DNA of 64,000 nucleotides, taken from contig DF239143.1 of assembly GCA_000507305.1 (NCBI GenBank), positions 62,001 through 126,000 on the forward strand, written 5' to 3'. The notes under the pieces are model-generated. The model was not told the DNA's origin and searched no databases. It saw only the letters and a list, made by a program, of their open reading frames with translations. This DNA is from Breviolum minutum Mf 1.05b.01 (lineage: Eukaryota; Sar; Dinophyceae; Suessiales; Symbiodiniaceae). The position numbers and the translations under genes were made by a program. Shown piece by piece: positions 31,643 through 41,995 of this stretch; position 1 is the stretch's first letter; each line of letters starts with the position of its first letter.

Positions 31643-32847
31643 AAACACAGCGATGCCATCCTTACTGCTGGGAGCTTAGCGAACTGAACTCAGATGTCCA
31701 GTGCTGATGCGATGTAAATTCAATATATGAATTTCCCTCCATTAAACCATTCCATTAGCTGGAAAGTCACCACTTTTAACAGGAGGTGCATCTTCAAATG
31801 CTTGTTTTTCTATTTTCATGCTAGTTTTCGGGGGGTGTATACAGTATACTACTGGATCTACGGGGATGTACATGGTGCTGAGTAAATGGATTTTAACCCC
31901 TATGCAAGTTGATTGTAAGTCCCGCAAGTAGGCCATCAACCAACATACTAACTAGTCACTAACTTCCACGCACACCCTAGTAGGTGGTGATTTCAAGTAT
32001 ACCCCGAACCCTGCCAAGATGATCCAATTTGACGACTGCGCATAGTGTTCAACTTGGTCGTGAAAACCACCAACCTATATAAATAGATATAAATCTGTGT
32101 AAATCCGACAAAGGTTACCAGAAATGCATAGAAACCCCATGGGTTTTTCAAAAGGCAAGGATGCGAAGTATACAGAAACATATCAGCTAACCTGGCAAGT
32201 TTGTTGTTCCCTTTTTTTGGGATGGTTTTTTGTCGGAAAAAAGTGACCCTTTTCAAAGCTTCAGGGTCAGGATTCCTATGGAAGATTGGGGAAATTTAGG
32301 GAACGTTAGGGAAGATTAGGGGAATCACCACCCCACCTCTTTAAGCATCCTACTAATCAGCGGTTCCCATGTGGAGATATCGACTACCTGAGATATCCTG
32401 AGATCCATGGCACCTGATGGCGGGGTTCAATTGGATGATGAACCAAATCTTTACCTGGGAAATGGTTGGAAATAACCTAACATCCATTAGCAACTGGTTG
32501 GAACTGGAGTTCCAGGAAGTTACGTTAATTAATGGTACTAAATGACATCCTTCTGGCGAGCCGAGTAGCTTTCCAACAAAAAAGTCACCAATTTCTGAGC
32601 CATATTTTGTCACATGTGGTCACTTTTAGTATCGATTCGCAAGTTCTAGCCTAATTTTCGGGATACATAAATTGATAATACGTTTCTAAACACACTAATA
32701 ATGCCAATTTTCAGGATACAAGAATATTTGATACCGTATAGTTATTGCTTTTTTCTGGTGTGTGAACAGCTTGCAATCAATATGAAAGCGTCATATTTTA
32801 TTCAGATCACCTCAGAAATATCAATCATGACTTCATAACGTTTCACA

Positions 32848-32954
32848 ACCCATGCCATCAATGTATGGTATATTTACCTACATTTGGTTGTTTTTAATGG
32901 TAAAACATGGTTTTCATGTAGGTAAATATACCAGTCCCATGGATGGTATGGGTA
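32848..32954. repeat. R2 element copy
   Basis: Strong palindrome: 'acccatgccatcaatgtatg' and 'gtatatttacctacattt' pair with 'gtaggtaaatataccagt' and 'cccatggatggtatgggt'. An (AT)n run follows at 32962-32988. Confidence 0.9.
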
Positions 32955-33263
32955 ACAATATATTGATATATATATATATATATATATATTGGGTTGTTCC
33001 CATTCCCCACCTACAAAAACAATATTTGTCATGACGTTTAAACGGTCACAAAGGTCACTCAGGTTCGGGGGACAGTCCCATCAGCTTTTTTTTTTCGATG
33101 CTCTAAGATGCTGACCCCAAGCAATGTACCAATTCATGATATGAAGTATACCCTCCTGGGAACTAACATATCCCCTTTTAAAGGCCATTTTGAGTCGATG
33201 ATTTTCCCAACTTCCCTAGGTGGGATATGTTAATTTCCTGGAGGGTGCAATTTATTACATCGT

Positions 33264-33370
33264 TACCCATAGAACCCATGCATGTGACCGGTATATTTAC
33301 CTTAGATAAAACATGAAAATCAACCATTCATGTAGGTAAATATACCAATCCCATGGATGGGCCATGGGTT
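33264..33370. repeat. R2 element copy
   Basis: 'acccatagaacccatgcatg', 'ggtatatttaccttagataa', 'catgtaggtaaatatacca', 'atcccatggatgggccatgg'. Confidence 0.85.
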
Positions 33371-33393
33371 ATAATTACCTCCCTCCTCCCCAG

Positions 33394-33500
33394 CCTTTTC
33401 GACAGTTTCTGTGGTTAGCTCAGGCCGACATACTCCTCAATCTACTCGGGCATTGCCAAGTCTCTTGGCTCGAAGAGGAAAGTTTCCGGTGGTTCTGTAG
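33394..33500 (+). CDS. Candidate exon, unknown
   Basis: After 'cctcctccccag' a frame reads FSTVSVVSSGRHTPQSTRAL and PSLLARRGKFPVVL to TAG 33498-33500. The acceptor is good. Another frame (FLWLAQADILLNLLGHCQVS) is open across the same bases. Product unknown. Confidence 0.35.
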
Positions 33501-33564
33501 ATGGTTCTTAACGATGCAATTCTGTAGGTGGGTGAACGTTTTTTCCTGAAATGTTCAGGCGCTT

Positions 33565-34032
33565 ATGTGTGGAAGGGCCATCAGTGGGCATTTTGCTCGA
33601 CTGGACAAGAGGCCTTTGGTTATGAACCCGTTGGCAAGCAGTGCTTTTGCCATTTCGCTCGGGCCTAAAAGTTGCGGTTGTCAGATTTCTACTTGCCTCC
33701 CCAAAAATCCCTTGGCGCCGGAATTCCAAAAAAACAGATTTTGTAGAGTCCCATTTTTGGGGAAAAATCGTGGACTCTACAATTTGCAGTTTTCCGACTT
33801 TTGGAGAGGGCTGGTTTTTCTACAGGGGCTTTCTGGAAATCTAGCAGTTGTGGTGGCGGAGTCCAAGACGCCGATTCTGACGGCCTGTCCAGCAGCATAT
33901 GCATCAGGCAACAAGCTGCACTTTCAGGCGGCTGTTGCAGCAGAAGCAATGGAGACCGAGCCCCACAAATGGGTGCGGCACATCTTCCAAGCATTTTTCA
34001 AAGCTTTTGCTGTTAGTTTTATGGAAAGGTAA
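33565..34032 (+). CDS. Open frame containing a likely exon, unknown protein
   Basis: The frame is open for 155 codons, but the middle (33700-33790) is an AT-rich hairpin ('gattttgtagagtcc' with 'ggactctacaatttg') that looks like a repeat. Likely coding parts are 33565-33680 (GHFARLDKRPLVMNPLASSA) and about 33845-34014 (AVVVAESKTPILTACPAAYA, FQAAVAAEAMETEPHKWVRH, IFQAFFKAFAV). The latter follows the acceptor-like 'ggaaatctag'. No domain is recognised. Confidence 0.45.
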   Translation: MCGRAISGHFARLDKRPLVMNPLASSAFAISLGPKSCGCQISTCLPKNPLAPEFQKNRFCRVPFLGKNRGLYNLQFSDFWRGLVFLQGLSGNLAVVVAESKTPILTACPAAYASGNKLHFQAAVAAEAMETEPHKWVRHIFQAFFKAFAVSFMER

Positions 34033-34687
34033 TGCATTCCTATTGACCGTGTGACCTCAACCGCTTTTTGCTTTTTGGAATTTGTACCTACCGAGAATTA
34101 CACCCCTGAAGTTGAACGGCTGGAACCTGAAAATCTATCAACTCCTGGAAATTGGAGACAAACTTTTTGGATTTCCCACCATTTTCAGGTTCCATTCGTT
34201 CAACTTTGGTGGTTTATTAGGAAATGATCTCCAATTTGGAAACCGCGTATTTAGCAAATGGGTTTGTTCCAGCATCAAGTGGATTCTCTTTTGGGAGAAA
34301 GAACTATCAAAAGTCCCTCAGCCTTACATGGGTCCTCCAGAAATTGGCAATCACCATTTGAGATACACTGCGTAAAGCTAACAAGCATCTGAAAATAAGG
34401 CATCCCATAAGGAAATTTTATCTTCCAACCATCCATTTGTTCAGGTGCTGTGTTAGTTTCAGGCAGGGTATACTCCTCAGAAATTTGAAATTCAACATAG
34501 ATACCCAAAATATCTGGCGCAAACCTTGTGAGACAAGATTAATTCTTGTCAACTCACGTTTAAAGAATATAATCATTTTGGGAAAAGCCGCAACATAGCA
34601 TGTTCTAATGTAAGTTGTGTGCTATAGTAGGCCGGCCAATTTTGTTTTAGAGTGATTAATTTCAACCAACCGATGGATGCATTGTGG
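34033..34687. other. Repeat stretch
   Basis: Two R3-type copies lie at 34098-34210 and 34370-34475, with an R1-like remnant near 34211-34265. No exon is seen. Confidence 0.5.
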
Positions 34688-34785
34688 ATAGGTCTGGTCA
34701 AATTATAGCGACCTCACACGACCTCACCCCAAATGGTGGTTTAGTAAGGGGAATCCCCTTATTTCAGGGAAACCTAGGTTGGTGA
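34688..34785. repeat. Left part of R8 element split by the LINE
   Basis: 'ggtctggtcaaattatagcg', 'acctcacacgacctcacccc', 'aatccccttatttcaggg' and 'ttggtga' match the left part of the R8 copy at 49541-49813. The right part resumes at 41996. Confidence 0.8.
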
Positions 34786-34862
34786 NGCAGACAAACCTTG
34801 TTCATGAGCAAATTTGCCTTCCAACAAGAGATTCTTCGTCTAGGCCCATTCTTCTTTCTGGC

Positions 34863-36152
34863 ATGTTGGTACAGCTGGGACAAGAACCTGTCATTTTCGT
34901 GCCCCAAAAAGATAAACAAGAGACGAAGGAAGACACGGTCATGGTTTCGGTTACATCATGGAGAGAAGAATGTGATGAAGAGCATTGGAATGACATTGTC
35001 AAAAATCCTTTCCGTGCATTGCAGAACATGGTTGAATCACATGGGTCGGATATTAAGGTTTTGGCTTCCTGGGGGGTTTCGTACCATCATCACTCCAAAC
35101 CCTCTCATAAGAATGTAGCCGATTCCATTCAATTCCATGCCACGGTACAAGCTGCTGATATCCACAAGTTTCTGAGATTTTCGGGCGTTTCAGGAATTTA
35201 CATCACACCCAAGAACCCAGGAGGTGGAGCGATGGACGACTGGAGAGTCATTTGGTTGCCGGTTCAAATCTCACAAGCAAATTCACATGATGAGGCCATG
35301 AGACAACTATCAAAACTAGATGATCCAGCCGGATTAGTCAGAAGTAGGTCCAACTATGGCATTCGTGTGAAGCATGCAGATTACAACAAATCCTTTTCTG
35401 TCCTTCGTCCTTCGGATCCTATCCCAGACGATCTTCATGGAAAGAAAATATTCAAACTGACGCCTTTCCCATTTGGAACTTCTCCAGACTCGATTCGGCA
35501 GTGGCTTCAGAATCAGAAATGGGAGGGATTCCCAGTCAAACCTTTAGGGCCACAGACTTGGGTTATCGCAGCATCCAATGCACCACAGTCGGCATTCCTT
35601 ACATATAATGGACACCCTATTTTGGTAAGAGATTTGCCGGGAAAATCCCAGAAGAACAACACACCATTGGTTGCAGGGGGTAAATTGCCTTCGTTGTTGG
35701 ATCTTGCCCCTTTGAAGACTGATCCATGGGCACATTATGCACCTCCAAGTGGACTGAAGCCAACATCATCCCAAGGCACGGCTCCAGCACCTGCTACTGG
35801 TTTCGTTCAACAGAAGTTTCAACAGCAAGATGACCGCATCACAAGCCTGGCTGAAGACATCAAGAGGCTTAAGAATGCACAAGTGGATATGAGCAATCAG
35901 CTCGAACAAAAGATCACATCGGTCAGCAATGCAGTTGATGAAACCAAACAATCCTTTTCATCTCAGCTCGTGCAATTGCAGCAAGACTTAGAGACCAGTC
36001 TTCACGGCGCATTGCAAACCCAGAACAACAGTATCTCTGCTGGATTTTTGGAACTCAAGAGTATGATGCAACAGCAGGGAACTGAGAAAAGACCGACAGC
36101 ACACAGAAGAAATCGAGATGAGATGCAAGGGGCCGAGGACGCTGATATGTGA
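34863..36152 (+). CDS. LINE ORF1 (N-terminally truncated)
   Basis: The frame is open from the element border (34786) to TGA 36150-36152; the first in-frame ATG is at 34863. ORF1 proteins of non-LTR elements bind RNA and act as chaperones in the ribonucleoprotein. Visible here are a mid region with DWRVIWLPVQISQANS and SNYGIRVKHADYNKSF, then KIFKLTPFPFGTSPDSIRQW, a Pro/Ala-rich linker, and a C-terminal heptad-like coiled coil (ITSLAEDIKRLKNAQVDMSN onward) ending in a basic then acidic tail. The central part may be RRM-like, but I cannot show that. ORF2 follows after 6 bases. The first frame codons contain the N and flanking repeat, so the native start is missing. Confidence 0.75.
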   Translation: MLVQLGQEPVIFVPQKDKQETKEDTVMVSVTSWREECDEEHWNDIVKNPFRALQNMVESHGSDIKVLASWGVSYHHHSKPSHKNVADSIQFHATVQAADIHKFLRFSGVSGIYITPKNPGGGAMDDWRVIWLPVQISQANSHDEAMRQLSKLDDPAGLVRSRSNYGIRVKHADYNKSFSVLRPSDPIPDDLHGKKIFKLTPFPFGTSPDSIRQWLQNQKWEGFPVKPLGPQTWVIAASNAPQSAFLTYNGHPILVRDLPGKSQKNNTPLVAGGKLPSLLDLAPLKTDPWAHYAPPSGLKPTSSQGTAPAPATGFVQQKFQQQDDRITSLAEDIKRLKNAQVDMSNQLEQKITSVSNAVDETKQSFSSQLVQLQQDLETSLHGALQTQNNSISAGFLELKSMMQQQGTEKRPTAHRRNRDEMQGAEDADM

Positions 36153-36158
36153 CAAGTT

Positions 36159-39100
36159 TTGAGAATTCATCTTGTAAAAAAACATAAAAGTAGACAAGAT
36201 GGTTTTTGCATCTATGTGTGGTACAATCGTTGCTACACAGATATTTTGGAACACGGATTGCTACATTCTAATGGTAGATTGTCCCTCAGTCCGTGGGGGG
36301 TTGAAACCATCCGACATGAGATGGTATCTTTCTTTTACTTTGATACTCCAACCTACATCGTACTCCTTCTGGTGACCAGGTCCCAGATGTTTTTTTTGGA
36401 ATTCATGACATTTTATCTTTTGCCTTGTGCAGTCGTCAAAACAATATGGTACCATTATCGCAAAACAGACCATAATCAAGAGAATCAACAGAATGCCTCA
36501 CCTTATTCTTTTGGAAAAGATCGGGACACTCCGGACCGAACAACATCACCCCATGTCCTAGACCTCTGGTGCTGTGGTGTTGGGAGGGAAGGGCGTTCTG
36601 ATCGACTTCCGATAGACCATCATCTCAGTGATAATCCTTTTGGAAACGGAATGCGTATAGGAGAGGCAAAGAATCCAGGACCAGATGACATTTTCACCAT
36701 TTCACTGATTAATCCTACGAGCATCCTCACAAGATCGCAAGACATTGAATCACTGGGCGCAGACATAACAGCGATGTCAGAGACTAGTGCAACTTCTAGT
36801 GTCCAGCATCAGTTTCGAAAAGCCATGAAGGCACATGGACAAACAGCTTTGTTTTCGAGTCCGGTTGATTCGCAAAAGCAACGCCATGATGGCTTAGTAT
36901 CAGATCGTGGTTTGGCATCGGGAACAGCTTTGGTGGCAAAATTACCCATGAGAAAAATGCAACTAGATAAACCATGGAGTGATCATCATCAGACTAGATT
37001 GCAGGCAGCCATAGTTCAATTGGGGGCTACACCAGTCTTAGTGATTGTACTCTACGGGTTTCAGCAGAATCTCCCACAATCAAAAAAGAAAACGAATCAA
37101 CTTGTTACCGAGGCAGCCGATCTCTTAATGAATCATAAGGGACCTTCCATTTTGTTAGGCGATTTCAACCATGACCTTGAAATTGTAGGACAGCTTCGTG
37201 AAGCAGGATACTATGACCTAGTCGCACTCCATAAGTCGATATACCAAACAGATATGCCGCACACATACCGTGAACAGACAACCAGGGATTTGGCCATTCT
37301 CAGTCATGACTTGGCAGCAGCAGTGGAATCCATCCAAGTTATCAAAGATAGTCCTTTCCCAGGCCATTGCCCGGTAAAATTTGTGCTTCGTCTTCCAGCA
37401 GGAGGCATTACCAGAAAGATATGGGTCACTCCAGAAGATTGGACAGAACTTTCGGTTAATGAATCCCTGCTAGAAACTGAATATAATGCATTGCCTAGGT
37501 TACGTCCAACAGGAGATTCTATGAAAGACTTGGCAACTTGGTCAAAAAAAGTTGAGACCGCAGTGGATTTGGCCATCAAATCACAACACCAGATCTCACC
37601 TGAATTGCAACCTAACGAGGGTCTTCCCAAAAGATACCGGGGTCGATGCCAGAATAACCCATTGAAAGCTTCCCATTTCAGAGTTTTCGGCAAACCAGGT
37701 AGACAAGGTGATTTTTCCCCCATAGGCGAAATAAGATCCATCAAAGCAACACAGCTCCTCAGACAATCCAGACGATTGGAGTCTTATGGAAGAAGATTGG
37801 CAAAAATTGCTACTTACTCAGAAGTTTGGAGCACCACATCGGAGTCCTTGAAACAAGAGTGGAAAGCCATCTGCACAGCAAAAGGCTTTGGCATTCCATT
37901 TCCTAAGTGGGTTGTCCAAGAACTCGGCTGGCCTTGTTTTCCTTTGGAATTACCTCCATTGAAAATTGTTGAGGCCTTAGAAGAAGGAGTAAAAATGACA
38001 TTCCAAAGTAGATATGAAGAAGACCAAAAAATTTTTCGTCAACTTCAAACATTCCAACAACATGTAGACCACAAACATGGATACGACAAACTCTCCTATC
38101 AGGCCATTCGAGAACCGCCTAAGCAGTTTATCCAGGGGCTTAATCGACATAAGCAAATTGTTTGTGATCTTTATAGAATGCATAGTGACCAGATCTTTCA
38201 ATTTGACCTCCCAGAAGGACATGAACTCGAACTCGGAAGTAACATCCTTATTTCCGGGACTTCAGGAAAGATCATTGACGTTGCTTCAACCAATGTGATT
38301 GTTCAATTCGAGCATTCTTGCCCAGATTTCTCATCGACAGTAACATTGGAAGTGACTTCGTTTAGCATGCAACCTCATCACATACATATGGCACTCAAGG
38401 ATTTTTGGTATCCAATTTGGAATCGTGACCAGGAAGAATCAGAAGAAGCTCTGCAATCCTTCTCAGAAAGACTTGAATCCATGTCACTTCCCATATTGTG
38501 TGATGGCTGTGACCTTAATGACATTCAACCTTGGCTAGATTCAAGAGTACTCTTAAAGAATTCTTCGGCTCCAGGGGCAGATGGTTGGCATAACTCAGAG
38601 TTAAAACAGTTACCTCGACAGTCGATTGAAGAACTCATTTCGATACTAGTACATCCGAACTTCCAAGGTTTTGAACCAGAATTTATGCGGGCAAGAGTAG
38701 TTTCGCTCCCAAAAAGGGACAATGTTGAGGAAGCGGCACACACACGCCCAATCACGGTACTTCCAACCATATACAGATGGTGGACTGCAACCATTACCAA
38801 AAACGTCATGTCCTTAGCTCCTGAAAGACTTCCCAAAGAACTCACAGGCTTGATTAAAAATCGTGGTGGACCAGATAGTATGTATGACTTAGCTTGTGAC
38901 ATTGAAATGGCACATGATCGAAAAGAGTCGCTGAGCGGCCTCACATTGGATCTCACAAAAGCCTTCAACCAATTTCCAAGAACTTTTGTCAAACGCATAC
39001 TTGAACACATGGGAATACCGACAACAATCCTAACACAATGGATGCATTCCCTGTATAGTATCCGAAGACACTTCGATCATAGGGGGTGGATTAGTGAAGG

Positions 39101-41753
39101 TTTTCCCAGCACCACAGGGGTAGCAGAAGGCGATGCAGCCAGTATAATGGCCATGTTAGGAATAGCCCTTTTCTGGATTTGCAGTCTGAAACACACAGAA
39201 GCCAACATCAAAGCGTATGCAGATAACCTTTCGTGGTCTTCTAATTCTTTTCAGACGAATAGGGAATGCCTCAAAATTACCCTTGAAGTTTTCTCTTTGC
39301 TTAGGATTCCAATTGATTGGGGCAAATCCTGGACGTGGTGTACGCAAAAAGGGCATTCAGCAAAATGGGAATCACTTGGCTTAGAATTCCTAGGAACACC
39401 TTTGAAAGTTGTTTCGGCAGCCTTGGATCTAGGCGTTGTAGTCAACTATGCACCATTTAAAAGACTCCTGTCCACACTTGAAAGAATCAATCAAGCCAAC
39501 GACAGATTGTCCAGATTGTACAGGTTGAATTTGTCGGTGCCAGTCGCAGCCAAGTTGATACAGACAAGTGTATGGCCAAAAGCATTCTACGGTGTAGAAG
39601 TTTCATCGCTTAGTCCTTCCCATTTTATCTCCATTCGCCATTCAGCAGCACAAGTGATAACGCACAACAAAAAACCAGGAATCTCGTCAGTTGCACTTCA
39701 TCTCTCAGACTCATCGTTAGTGGATCCAGAGGCATACGTGATCGTGCAAGCTTTTAGATCAGCCAGAAAATATCTTTTTGCTAATCCACACCGAGCAGAA
39801 GTTTTTTTCACACTGGCATCACAATCTAACGGTAGCGCTCACAAAGTTCGGGGTCCGGCATCAGCACTCAAGAACTATTTACTAAGACTAGGATGGACCA
39901 TCACAGATAATGGCGTGCTTTTGACTAACACTCAACTTAGCCTTCATTTGTTGCATACGTCGTGGCCTTGTCTTAAAGATATCATCCTACAAGAATGGCT
40001 CCGAGACTTGTTAGTGCAATCGTCAGAACGCAGTAACCTAAGGGGACTTCCAACACCAAGTCGTAAACTTACGATATCAGCCATCAATACATTGCCACCT
40101 ACCCACAGAAGGGGCATAGTTAGAGAAATCGCACAAGCATATCAGGTAGAAACACAAAAAAGTAAATGGGCGACTGATACAGATGGTTCGTGTCGTTTTT
40201 GCCCGGCAACGGATAACAAACAACATCGCCACTCCAGTTGTCCTGCGATGGAAAAGGTCTATGAACAATTTCCTGATGTCGTTTCTTTCCTGAGAGAAAG
40301 TGACCCAATGCATTGTGATTTTCCAGCAGTTTTCTTGCCACCACAGCACGACTTCCATCAATTTTGCTTTTACCAAAATTGCGAAATTCCCATAACCGAG
40401 GAAGCAAAGATAATGACTCAACAGCTAAATGGTTCTGGGGTAACACCGGTCTTCTTTTCAGATGGATCAGCAGACATTCCACAACACCCAGAATTGACAA
40501 AAGCAGCTTGGTCACTTGTCATGTATAAAGGGAAATATCAGGATGGCGTAGAAAATTTCTCTAAAACTAGTGGTTCCTTGAGTAGTTTTCAGACCCAGTT
40601 TTTAGTAGCAGCTTTAGCTCCATGCCATGGCAGTCAGAATATCAACAGGGCCGAATTATCAGCGCTTGTGTTTCTGCATGAAAATTGGACGAGCTCAATA
40701 CTGATTACGGATAGCAGTTATACCATCGACAGTTGGAATTTGGTAAACACAGTCAACAGTATATACAGCTTGGCTTTCAAACCAAACTCTGACTTGTTGC
40801 AACGACTATTTCTTCTCAAAGCGAACCGCAACAACCATGTGGTATTCAAGGTACGATCCCATCAATGGGACGGTGGAGAGTGCAACGGGGAAATACGTTT
40901 CCATGTGGTGGGAAATGAGTTTGCGGACCACGCCGCAAAACGAGCAAACAGGGAGCTTAATCACGATATGATTTGCAGTTTAGCGACGGATTCTTCCATG
41001 GTGTTACATGAATGGCAGCAAAGGAAGCAACACTACCTTATGCTGACAGAGCTCCATGCGAATCAGACGACGATGACAGCAAACCGAAATTTGGGTGAGG
41101 CTCTTCAGGCAGACGAACCGTTTGCATCCCACTTGGGTACCTCCATCTATGACGTTTTGGGACGGTATACAACAAACAATTTTTTTCAGATTGTAGTCGA
41201 CTGGCCAAAAGAAGTCTCGTTGATTTCAGATTGGACTTCAGAGGTGGCTAGTTCGCTTTTACAGTTTTGGGGAGAATTGCAGTGGCCGGATACGCCTACA
41301 ACGGAACTTGAACGTCTGGGCATATCGTGGACCGAGATATGCCTTTCATTCTTGATCGACAGAAATCTAGGCATACCGACACCAGTACCTGGAACAGGCC
41401 AGAAGCTACGAGATTTGACGCTTCTCAAGGAAGGGGGCCATGGTTTTTTCCTGGTAGTTAAAAGCTTCTACTGGCTATCTTCATGGCTTAATCGACAGCT
41501 TCACGGTGCATTGTTCAAACCACTACATAGGGGAATGACGAAATCGATGCAGAAGCTGGGATCTACAAACCAAACAAACGGTTTTCTTTCTCGGCCCATC
41601 ATACCAGCACAATCATCGGTCATAGAGGTGATAAGAAGATATCGGAGCAATTTTGGTCGTTTCGCGGGGATGAACTCCTGGCCCGAGATGCCAATCAATG
41701 GACATTTTTCGCTGAGCTTTTGGTACCATTTGCAAGTGCCAGACTCAGACTAG
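36159..41753 (+). CDS. LINE ORF2: endonuclease, reverse transcriptase, RNase H
   Basis: The frame has 1864 codons. The first 164 residues are poorly protein-like, and translation may start at Met165, just before RIGEAKNPGP (NPGP 172-175). Endonuclease (about 180-410): MSET with Glu208, GDFNHD (334-339) and a late GHCPVKF in place of the usual SDH. Reverse transcriptase (about 850-1130): TRPITVLPTIYRWW, motif A LTLDLTKAFNQ (Asp931), motif B TGVAEGDAAS and motif C AYADNLSW (Asp1022, Asn1023; most enzymes have YADD). A Cys/His cluster C-x2-C-x9-H-x2-C lies at 1345-1361. RNase H: SDGSA Asp1435, NRAELSAL Glu1499, ITDSS Asp1518 and NEFADHAA Asp1590, a complete acidic set. The enzyme would nick DNA and copy its own RNA by target-primed reverse transcription. 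No internal stops are seen, which suggests a young copy. Confidence 0.9.
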   Translation: MRIHLVKKHKSRQDGFCIYVWYNRCYTDILEHGLLHSNGRLSLSPWGVETIRHEMVSFFYFDTPTYIVLLLVTRSQMFFLEFMTFYLLPCAVVKTIWYHYRKTDHNQENQQNASPYSFGKDRDTPDRTTSPHVLDLWCCGVGREGRSDRLPIDHHLSDNPFGNGMRIGEAKNPGPDDIFTISLINPTSILTRSQDIESLGADITAMSETSATSSVQHQFRKAMKAHGQTALFSSPVDSQKQRHDGLVSDRGLASGTALVAKLPMRKMQLDKPWSDHHQTRLQAAIVQLGATPVLVIVLYGFQQNLPQSKKKTNQLVTEAADLLMNHKGPSILLGDFNHDLEIVGQLREAGYYDLVALHKSIYQTDMPHTYREQTTRDLAILSHDLAAAVESIQVIKDSPFPGHCPVKFVLRLPAGGITRKIWVTPEDWTELSVNESLLETEYNALPRLRPTGDSMKDLATWSKKVETAVDLAIKSQHQISPELQPNEGLPKRYRGRCQNNPLKASHFRVFGKPGRQGDFSPIGEIRSIKATQLLRQSRRLESYGRRLAKIATYSEVWSTTSESLKQEWKAICTAKGFGIPFPKWVVQELGWPCFPLELPPLKIVEALEEGVKMTFQSRYEEDQKIFRQLQTFQQHVDHKHGYDKLSYQAIREPPKQFIQGLNRHKQIVCDLYRMHSDQIFQFDLPEGHELELGSNILISGTSGKIIDVASTNVIVQFEHSCPDFSSTVTLEVTSFSMQPHHIHMALKDFWYPIWNRDQEESEEALQSFSERLESMSLPILCDGCDLNDIQPWLDSRVLLKNSSAPGADGWHNSELKQLPRQSIEELISILVHPNFQGFEPEFMRARVVSLPKRDNVEEAAHTRPITVLPTIYRWWTATITKNVMSLAPERLPKELTGLIKNRGGPDSMYDLACDIEMAHDRKESLSGLTLDLTKAFNQFPRTFVKRILEHMGIPTTILTQWMHSLYSIRRHFDHRGWISEGFPSTTGVAEGDAASIMAMLGIALFWICSLKHTEANIKAYADNLSWSSNSFQTNRECLKITLEVFSLLRIPIDWGKSWTWCTQKGHSAKWESLGLEFLGTPLKVVSAALDLGVVVNYAPFKRLLSTLERINQANDRLSRLYRLNLSVPVAAKLIQTSVWPKAFYGVEVSSLSPSHFISIRHSAAQVITHNKKPGISSVALHLSDSSLVDPEAYVIVQAFRSARKYLFANPHRAEVFFTLASQSNGSAHKVRGPASALKNYLLRLGWTITDNGVLLTNTQLSLHLLHTSWPCLKDIILQEWLRDLLVQSSERSNLRGLPTPSRKLTISAINTLPPTHRRGIVREIAQAYQVETQKSKWATDTDGSCRFCPATDNKQHRHSSCPAMEKVYEQFPDVVSFLRESDPMHCDFPAVFLPPQHDFHQFCFYQNCEIPITEEAKIMTQQLNGSGVTPVFFSDGSADIPQHPELTKAAWSLVMYKGKYQDGVENFSKTSGSLSSFQTQFLVAALAPCHGSQNINRAELSALVFLHENWTSSILITDSSYTIDSWNLVNTVNSIYSLAFKPNSDLLQRLFLLKANRNNHVVFKVRSHQWDGGECNGEIRFHVVGNEFADHAAKRANRELNHDMICSLATDSSMVLHEWQQRKQHYLMLTELHANQTTMTANRNLGEALQADEPFASHLGTSIYDVLGRYTTNNFFQIVVDWPKEVSLISDWTSEVASSLLQFWGELQWPDTPTTELERLGISWTEICLSFLIDRNLGIPTPVPGTGQKLRDLTLLKEGGHGFFLVVKSFYWLSSWLNRQLHGALFKPLHRGMTKSMQKLGSTNQTNGFLSRPIIPAQSSVIEVIRRYRSNFGRFAGMNSWPEMPINGHFSLSFWYHLQVPDSD

Positions 41754-41995
41754 GAGCTGCACAAAGATGACACGCACGAAAAGAGAAGTGTACAGAGGTG
41801 GATAACAACTTCAACGAGTTTTCTGCATGGCATGTTGTCCGCCATTTCGATTTTTAGTATTTTCCCAACTGGCTTTTTTTGCTGTTGGTAGTTCCATTTC
41901 ACCTTTAGGTGGCAAAGACCTTTTTTGCAGAGACAAGAATGCATCAGGTTGGGCGGTGGGAACTGCTGGCCTGGTGCAACTGACCGAAGTTTGCA
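41754..41995 (+). other. LINE 3' untranslated region
   Basis: About 240 bases between the ORF2 stop and the interrupted R8 repeat. It shows no poly(A) and no clear tandem tail. It ends 'gaccgaagtttgca' before the duplicated GGTGA. Confidence 0.6.

Larger units (their letters stand above)
34786..41995 (+). mobile_element. LINE-type (non-LTR) retrotransposon, about 7.2 kb, 5'-truncated
   Basis: The element contains a partial ORF1 and an intact-looking ORF2 with AP-type endonuclease, reverse transcriptase, a Cys/His motif and RNase H. The insertion point is defined because an R8 repeat is interrupted: its left part ends 'ttggtga' at 34785 and its right part begins 'ggtgaaatatt' at 41996, giving a 5-bp duplication GGTGA. 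The uninterrupted R8 copy near 49780 reads 'tttggtgaaatattata'. ORF1 is already open at the 5' border, so the copy is probably truncated. The 3' end has no poly(A) tail. Base 34786 is an N. Confidence 0.85.

Noticed and set aside
34779..34862. Start of LINE ORF1 at 34779
   Set aside because: It uses a non-ATG codon in the flanking R8 repeat and includes an N. The true upstream part of ORF1 is missing.
36261..41698. Many antisense and out-of-frame ORFs within the LINE
   Set aside because: They are shadows of ORF2, whose domains are clear.
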